Positions 59,649 to 64,000 of a stretch of 64,000 bases of DNA are shown piece after piece. The notes under the pieces were generated by a model, which made no database searches, was not told the origin of the DNA, and was given only the letters and a program-made list of their open reading frames with translations. How positions within the stretch are numbered: the first letter of the stretch is position 1; every line of letters starts with the position of its first letter. Source of the stretch: Plutella xylostella (taxonomy: Eukaryota > Arthropoda > Insecta > Lepidoptera > Plutellidae); the NCBI RefSeq assembly GCF_932276165.1, contig NC_064009.1, positions 7,006,001 through 7,070,000 of the forward strand, read 5' to 3'. Both the position numbers and the translations under genes were made by a program.

Positions 59649-62597
59649 TTAGCATTTGTATTGCAGCAAATCTTCTGTTTCATCATAATTAAGTTTATCT
59701 AAGTGTGACGTCATAATTTTTTTACATTCCCGTAAGGACACAGGATATATATTTAATATTTTTTGTAACTGTTTATAAATATGAGCAGATTGCGTCTCAT
59801 ATTGTCGACTAGCAAAAACAGTATTTTTGAATACTGCAGGTATAATAAGATCTTTTCTTCTTTTATTTAGATACTCAGGATTAAAGTGAAGCGTTTTGTG
59901 AAATCTTAAAATGATATTGATAACATAGAGCTTCCTGACTGTAAGTAGATGTGAGTTGGAATATAACAATTCAGTTGAGTACCTGTAGGGTTTGAAAAAC
60001 ATGACCTTGATTAATGATCGTTGGGCTCGCTCCAATTCAATAAATTTTGTCTTAAATGTACCTCCCCATATTGAGATACAATACATTGTAACTGATTGTG
60101 CCAGAGAGATGTAAACATCTGTTAGTAATTTTTGAGTGGCAACATGCCTTAACTTCTTAAAAATCCAGATCATCTTCCGTAATCTTACAGTTACCGCCTC
60201 TATTTGAGAATACCAGGATAAACGTTGGTCTATAACGACACCAAGATATTTTACTGAGTGTACCTTGTTGATATAAAGGCAATCACAAGTGTTACAACAG
60301 ATTTTTCCGCATCTGTGTATTTTCAAGTTAAAATTATTATCCGGTTGCGAGTTATTGTATATTGAGAAGCACAAGTAATTCGTTTTTTTAATATTTAGTG
60401 TAAGGAGGTTAGATGTAAGTTTTTCAGAGACAAGAGCCAGTCCGATCTCACTCACTCTCTTGACTTCATCCCAGGAATGTGCATAAAACACTAAAGCTGT
60501 ATCATCAGCATACGAAAAGACCTGTCCATTATTTAATATTAAGTTACAGATTTCGTTTATATAGATTAGGAACAAAGTAGGGCCTAGCACACTACCCTGC
60601 GGCACGCCATATTCAACATCAGTAGTATTGCTTACATATTGTCCTATCTTAACGGATTGTTTTCTATCTGTAAGATAGCTTGTTAATAGGTTCAATGGTA
60701 CTCCTCTAATGCCAATCTGTTCCAGTTTTTTTAAAAGGATGGGTATAGACACGGTATCGAACGCTTTCTTTAAGTCTAGAAAGACCGTGAGGCACTTCAG
60801 TCCGTTGTCAAGTTTGTTTACTATCAAAGAACTCAACGCTGCAACTGCATCCTCTGTTGATTTCCCCTGTCTGAATCCGTATTGCGATTTTGAAATTATG
60901 TTAAATTTATCCAAGTAGTTAATTAGTCTTTTATTAATTATTTTTTCTAATATTTTTGATATTGTAGGTAAAACTGAAATGGGTCTGTAATCATTTACGT
61001 CCGCTTTATCCCCTCCCTTGAAAACAGGTGTTATTATAGATTGTTTTAAGTTAGTTGGAAAAATTCCCTTTGTAAGACAAACATTAATTAAATGACAAAT
61101 AACCGGGATTACCTCATCCTTAGAAAACTTTAGAAACTGTGTAGAAACATTGTCCCAGCCTGGGGCACAGTCATTTTTCAAGTTCATGAGTATATTATAG
61201 ACCTCAGTAACAGAGGTATCAAGAAGGACAAATGAAGAAAGAGAGTTAGGAGACACAGAAGGGTTATCATAGCACGGAGCACCTATGTTCATGTCTTCTG
61301 CCAAGCTCTTACCTATACTAGAGAAAAAATCGTTAACGTAGTTTATAGATTCAATGGGGGTTTGTTTAATTTTTAGAAGATGTTCATTATTGTTTTTATC
61401 CTTTGTTAGATGTGTTATATTTTTTATGTTTTTCCAGAGAGCTTTGGAACACTTACTTGATGCCGCTAGTTTATCCCTATCATATTTACGTTTAATTTTC
61501 TTAATAAGGTTGTTACAAAAGTTGCGGTATCTTTTATATGTTATATCTAAAATTTCATTATTTTTATCTTTTTTTAAGTTTTTTTGCATTCTATTTCTAT
61601 TTTTTATACATCTTAGGATACCGGGAGACATCCATGGTTTTAGGGTGCGCTTTGATTTAGGTATATTTATCAATTTAGTATTGTCATTAACAGAAATATT
61701 TATTTTATTTATAAGTTGTTCTACAATAAAGTTCGGATTGTCACTAAAAAGCAAGTTTCCAATATTTTGATTTTTTAAAGTATTTAGTGCTTCAGGAAAA
61801 TTTAGTACTGTTTTTGTTTTAGTATTACATATAGGAGGTTTGCAATTGCTTAAGTTTAGAAATATCATAGCATGGTCGGTTATAGTAGTATTAAATACTG
61901 CTATTTTTGCGGAAAACGCAGAGTTGTCGATTTTTAGCATAAAGTGATCGAGGCAATTTTTCTCCCTAGTAGGGATTTGATGTCCCGGTAACAGCCCATG
62001 TACAGACAATATGTCAAGGTAATTAATTCTGTTATTTCTTTCATATGTATCTTCAACTTGTTTTGGTATTATATTAATATTTATGTCTCCTGTAATTATT
62101 ATATTTTTGTTTGATTTTATAGTGTCTAGTTGTGAGCTTAGAGAATTTATAAATAAGTCAGCATTTTTATTCGATGGTGAGCGGTAAATACCAAGTACTG
62201 TCATATTTTTTAGTTCCACTTGTAGACAGGATGCCTGTACTAGTTTAACTTCCTTCACTGTCGCTGTTAATTGGCTGTTAATATAAATAACAACTCCATC
62301 ATTTTGGTTTAAGCGATGGGTTGTATAGTAGGATGTGTAATTATCTAGTTTTGGGATAGTGTTTTCACTGAGTCGGCATTCCGTTAAGACAAGAATATCC
62401 ACATTAAAGTCAAGACTAGCCAAAGTTAATTGTAGGTCATCAAAATTTGCATAAATACTTCTAATATTTTGTGAAATCATAGTTAAGTTACTATTTTTAA
62501 CTAAAATGTGTTTATTTAATTTATCTATGTCACATGTGAAAGCATGTGCAATTTTAACAGAGTCTATCTCATTCATATTACTTAATACACTATCCAT
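59649..62597 (-). CDS. LINE ORF2: AP endonuclease and reverse transcriptase
   Basis: 982 residues without interruption. Residues ~36-250 are an AP-like endonuclease: QNIRSI (43-48), the metal ligand E73 in LTECRLS, GDININ (170-175), and TDH (240-242). Residues ~480-790 are the reverse transcriptase: YRPISVLPTISKILEKI (from 537), YGFRQGKSTEDAV (573-585), FLDLKKAFD with D608, GVPQGSVLGPTLFLIYINE (664-682), and YADD (D698, D699), so the catalytic aspartates are present. KYLGVVIDQRLSW (783-795) follows, then a C-terminal region with no RNase H recognised. The enzyme would nick DNA and copy its RNA at the target. The stop TAA runs straight into an A-tract. Open length and intact motifs suggest recent activity; this copy lacks a complete ORF1. 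Confidence 0.96.
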   Translation of the reverse strand: MDSVLSNMNEIDSVKIAHAFTCDIDKLNKHILVKNSNLTMISQNIRSIYANFDDLQLTLASLDFNVDILVLTECRLSENTIPKLDNYTSYYTTHRLNQNDGVVIYINSQLTATVKEVKLVQASCLQVELKNMTVLGIYRSPSNKNADLFINSLSSQLDTIKSNKNIIITGDININIIPKQVEDTYERNNRINYLDILSVHGLLPGHQIPTREKNCLDHFMLKIDNSAFSAKIAVFNTTITDHAMIFLNLSNCKPPICNTKTKTVLNFPEALNTLKNQNIGNLLFSDNPNFIVEQLINKINISVNDNTKLINIPKSKRTLKPWMSPGILRCIKNRNRMQKNLKKDKNNEILDITYKRYRNFCNNLIKKIKRKYDRDKLAASSKCSKALWKNIKNITHLTKDKNNNEHLLKIKQTPIESINYVNDFFSSIGKSLAEDMNIGAPCYDNPSVSPNSLSSFVLLDTSVTEVYNILMNLKNDCAPGWDNVSTQFLKFSKDEVIPVICHLINVCLTKGIFPTNLKQSIITPVFKGGDKADVNDYRPISVLPTISKILEKIINKRLINYLDKFNIISKSQYGFRQGKSTEDAVAALSSLIVNKLDNGLKCLTVFLDLKKAFDTVSIPILLKKLEQIGIRGVPLNLLTSYLTDRKQSVKIGQYVSNTTDVEYGVPQGSVLGPTLFLIYINEICNLILNNGQVFSYADDTALVFYAHSWDEVKRVSEIGLALVSEKLTSNLLTLNIKKTNYLCFSIYNNSQPDNNFNLKIHRCGKICCNTCDCLYINKVHSVKYLGVVIDQRLSWYSQIEAVTVRLRKMIWIFKKLRHVATQKLLTDVYISLAQSVTMYCISIWGGTFKTKFIELERAQRSLIKVMFFKPYRYSTELLYSNSHLLTVRKLYVINIILRFHKTLHFNPEYLNKRRKDLIIPAVFKNTVFASRQYETQSAHIYKQLQKILNIYPVSLRECKKIMTSHLDKLNYDETEDLLQYKC

Positions 62598-62910
62598 TGT
62601 TTATTAATACGTGCACGAGTTTTCGATAAATGTGTATTTTATTTGCTTTAGATGTAGGTAGATATATTATGACCTTTATAGGTATACCAATGTGTGTGTG
62701 GGTATATGGGTATGTATGAGAGTGTGTTTTTGAAATGATAGGGTATGTGAGTTTAAATTCATTTGTATAAGTGTTTTTGAGGTGTGTAGTTTTGTGTATA
62801 CTGTGTGTAAACAAATTAATATAACTTAGCTTAGTAACAATTATAATTATTATTATAAGTGAAAGAATAGATGAGTACGTTACGTTCGCCGTGTATGCCG
62901 TGGAACTTAG
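62598..62910 (-). other. LINE spacer between ORF1 and ORF2
   Basis: About 310 bases of purine/pyrimidine-alternating sequence (tgtgtgtgggtatatgggta), without a credible frame. ORF2 would need internal initiation or its own translation start. Confidence 0.6.
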
Positions 62911-63552
62911 TCATATCTGAGTCAGAAGATGGTGCGCTTGAGTCTCATTCTTAACCAGAATAATGGGCGAGTTTTCATCTTTGCGCAGGTACACTTTTCC
63001 GTAAGAAGTCCAGCAGAATTTGTATGACTTTGTTTTAGCCACATCGCGTGCGAGAAAGTGCAGCCTGGATCCCTTTGCAGTGAGGTGTTCTGATATGAAA
63101 ATGGGTGTGTCTTCTGCAGTGCGAAGCCCTAAGTGCTTAGCACAAAGCTTGGATTTGTGCTTGATATTAAAACTTTTACCCATCTTGAGGATGTTCGTTT
63201 TTACCAGGGTTGATGTTGTTTCTATTATAATTGGCGTGTTTTGTACATTTTCGTTTCTTCCACGTACTCTATAAACATCCTTTATGTCTGATATTTGAAT
63301 AGCACAGTCAACGCTTTTCCCTAGACACATAACCATTTCAATCAAGTCTTCCTTTGATTCTCTGTTTTGTCTCGGTACATTCTTGATTTCAAAATTAGTT
63401 TTTCTGTAGTCTCTCTGCATGTCCTCGATTTTATCTTCAAGTAAACAGATGTATTTTCTATCCTCTTTAGCTTTGCTCTCCAGAGATTCTATCTTCTTCT
63501 TAAACTCCTCGTTTTGAGAAGTAAGGAAGGCAATCGAGCTTTCAATATTATT
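62911..63552 (-). CDS. LINE ORF1, 5'-truncated (coiled coil plus FP-like domain)
   Basis: Open from the truncation point at 63552 to the stop just above 62911, about 213 residues. The upstream part (SQNEEFKKKIESLESKAKED) is a coiled coil. The middle part (IETTSTLVKTNILKMGK) and the end (SEHLTAKGSRLHFLARDVAK, KVYLRKDENSPIILVKNE) match the pattern of the Baculo_FP-type C-terminal domain found in ORF1 proteins of insect CR1-like LINEs, where a PHD-like zinc finger usually comes first. That N-terminal part is missing here: a TAA and unrelated DNA lie just upstream. ORF1 proteins bind the element RNA. The first internal ATG (63420) is not the true start. Confidence 0.75.
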   Translation of the reverse strand, partial: NNIESSIAFLTSQNEEFKKKIESLESKAKEDRKYICLLEDKIEDMQRDYRKTNFEIKNVPRQNRESKEDLIEMVMCLGKSVDCAIQISDIKDVYRVRGRNENVQNTPIIIETTSTLVKTNILKMGKSFNIKHKSKLCAKHLGLRTAEDTPIFISEHLTAKGSRLHFLARDVAKTKSYKFCWTSYGKVYLRKDENSPIILVKNETQAHHLLTQI

Positions 63553-64000
63553 TTATCCGAGCCTTTTCTCGGCACAACATGCAATAAACATAATCATAGG
63601 GAAAGATAACTTGGCTATGAATCACCAATCCACATATGGATTATATAAAGCTTGTTTCATAAAAAGCTTATATGAATTATCTATATCTTTCTCTATCTAG
63701 TCTCTAATAAACGATACCATAATTAGTGCAGTTAGTTACATAAAGGATAGAAGAGGAAGTAGCGATTACAGCCGGCGATAATGAGGAAACAATTACCGCA
63801 GTTGGGGGCGTATCCTGTCCAAGTCTATTGCTATCAGTACGTGACAGCGCAATTTGAGATAATAAGTACCCAATTTATAATTTTGAGAAACTTAAAGAAC
63901 TTACTAGCTGATAATACTTACCTACACAGTAAAATGTTAAGTACTTTTGCGTAAATTATCTGGATGAGAGCATCTATTAAAACCCCTGTATAAAATTATC
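63553..64000. other. Flank of LINE insertion, no gene seen
   Basis: Starts with a short hairpin (ccgagccttttctcgg, 63557-63572), a tract resembling a fragment of another common moth repeat. The rest is AT-rich without frames. Confidence 0.45.

Larger units (their letters stand above)
58897..63552 (-). mobile_element. Near-complete non-LTR retrotransposon (LINE, CR1/Jockey-like)
   Basis: Minus-strand element with a 5'-truncated ORF1 (63552-62911), a ~310 bp spacer, an intact ORF2 (62597-59649), an A-run directly after the ORF2 stop, a ~670 bp 3' UTR with internal repeats, and a terminal (TTAT)n tail (58953-58897). The order ORF1 - endonuclease/reverse transcriptase ORF2 - UTR - short-repeat tail fits CR1/Jockey-group elements. 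The 5' cut through ORF1 is the usual result of incomplete reverse transcription. Whether the UTR to 58897 belongs to the same insertion, or the element ends at the A-run at 59650-59628, is not certain. Confidence 0.85.

Overview
The window looks like moth (lepidopteran) nuclear DNA: AT-rich, full of the TAGGTACTTACCTA-type sequence usual in moth intergenic DNA, eukaryotic spliced genes, isolated nuclear tRNA genes, and many small transposon families recognisable as lepidopteran. Host genes are sparse. No operons, CRISPR arrays or prokaryotic features were seen.

Two host protein genes can be built exon by exon, both on the minus strand. (1) extra macrochaetae (emc), the insect Id-type helix-loop-helix repressor: exon 1 at 32196-31804, a 3.5 kb intron, and a last exon coding only 12 residues at 28287-28249. 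Its promoter has an inverted CCAAT box, a TATA box and an initiator at the expected spacings. (2) A three-exon gene at 9981-8656 for a secreted acidic protein with a Met-Pro repeat and a C-terminal domain resembling the silk protein family seroin. RNA genes are two near-identical tRNA-Arg(ACG) genes on opposite strands (13509-13581 minus, 25420-25492 plus) and a tRNA-Ser(AGA) at 17959-18040 minus.

Mobile DNA, left to right: a foldback element with ~575 bp inverted arms (967-2618); a Tc1/mariner-type relic with a broken, intron-containing transposase fragment (4214-5184); SINE and LINE scraps; a family of ~220 bp TA-flanked MITEs (21490, 49580, plus decayed copies); hairpin MITEs (19487, 20796, 24857, 34075, 54178); a piggyBac-like relic with TTAA ends and a remnant of the transposase zinc-binding tail (26129-27093); two tRNA-derived SINEs (54700-55074 minus, 57741-57943 plus); and a nearly complete non-LTR retrotransposon (63552-58897 minus) with an open 982-residue endonuclease/reverse transcriptase and a 5'-truncated ORF1.

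The remaining ~40 kb has no gene I can support. It holds scattered short CpG-rich, E-box-containing patches, G-quadruplex tracts and an exact 94 bp tandem duplication. The gene-poor setting around emc fits a developmental regulator with long-range control elements, but that is inference. I found no convincing new biological system; the best leads are the emc micro-exon, the seroin-like gene, an unidentified Cys-rich exon candidate at 45646-45810 and the near-intact LINE.
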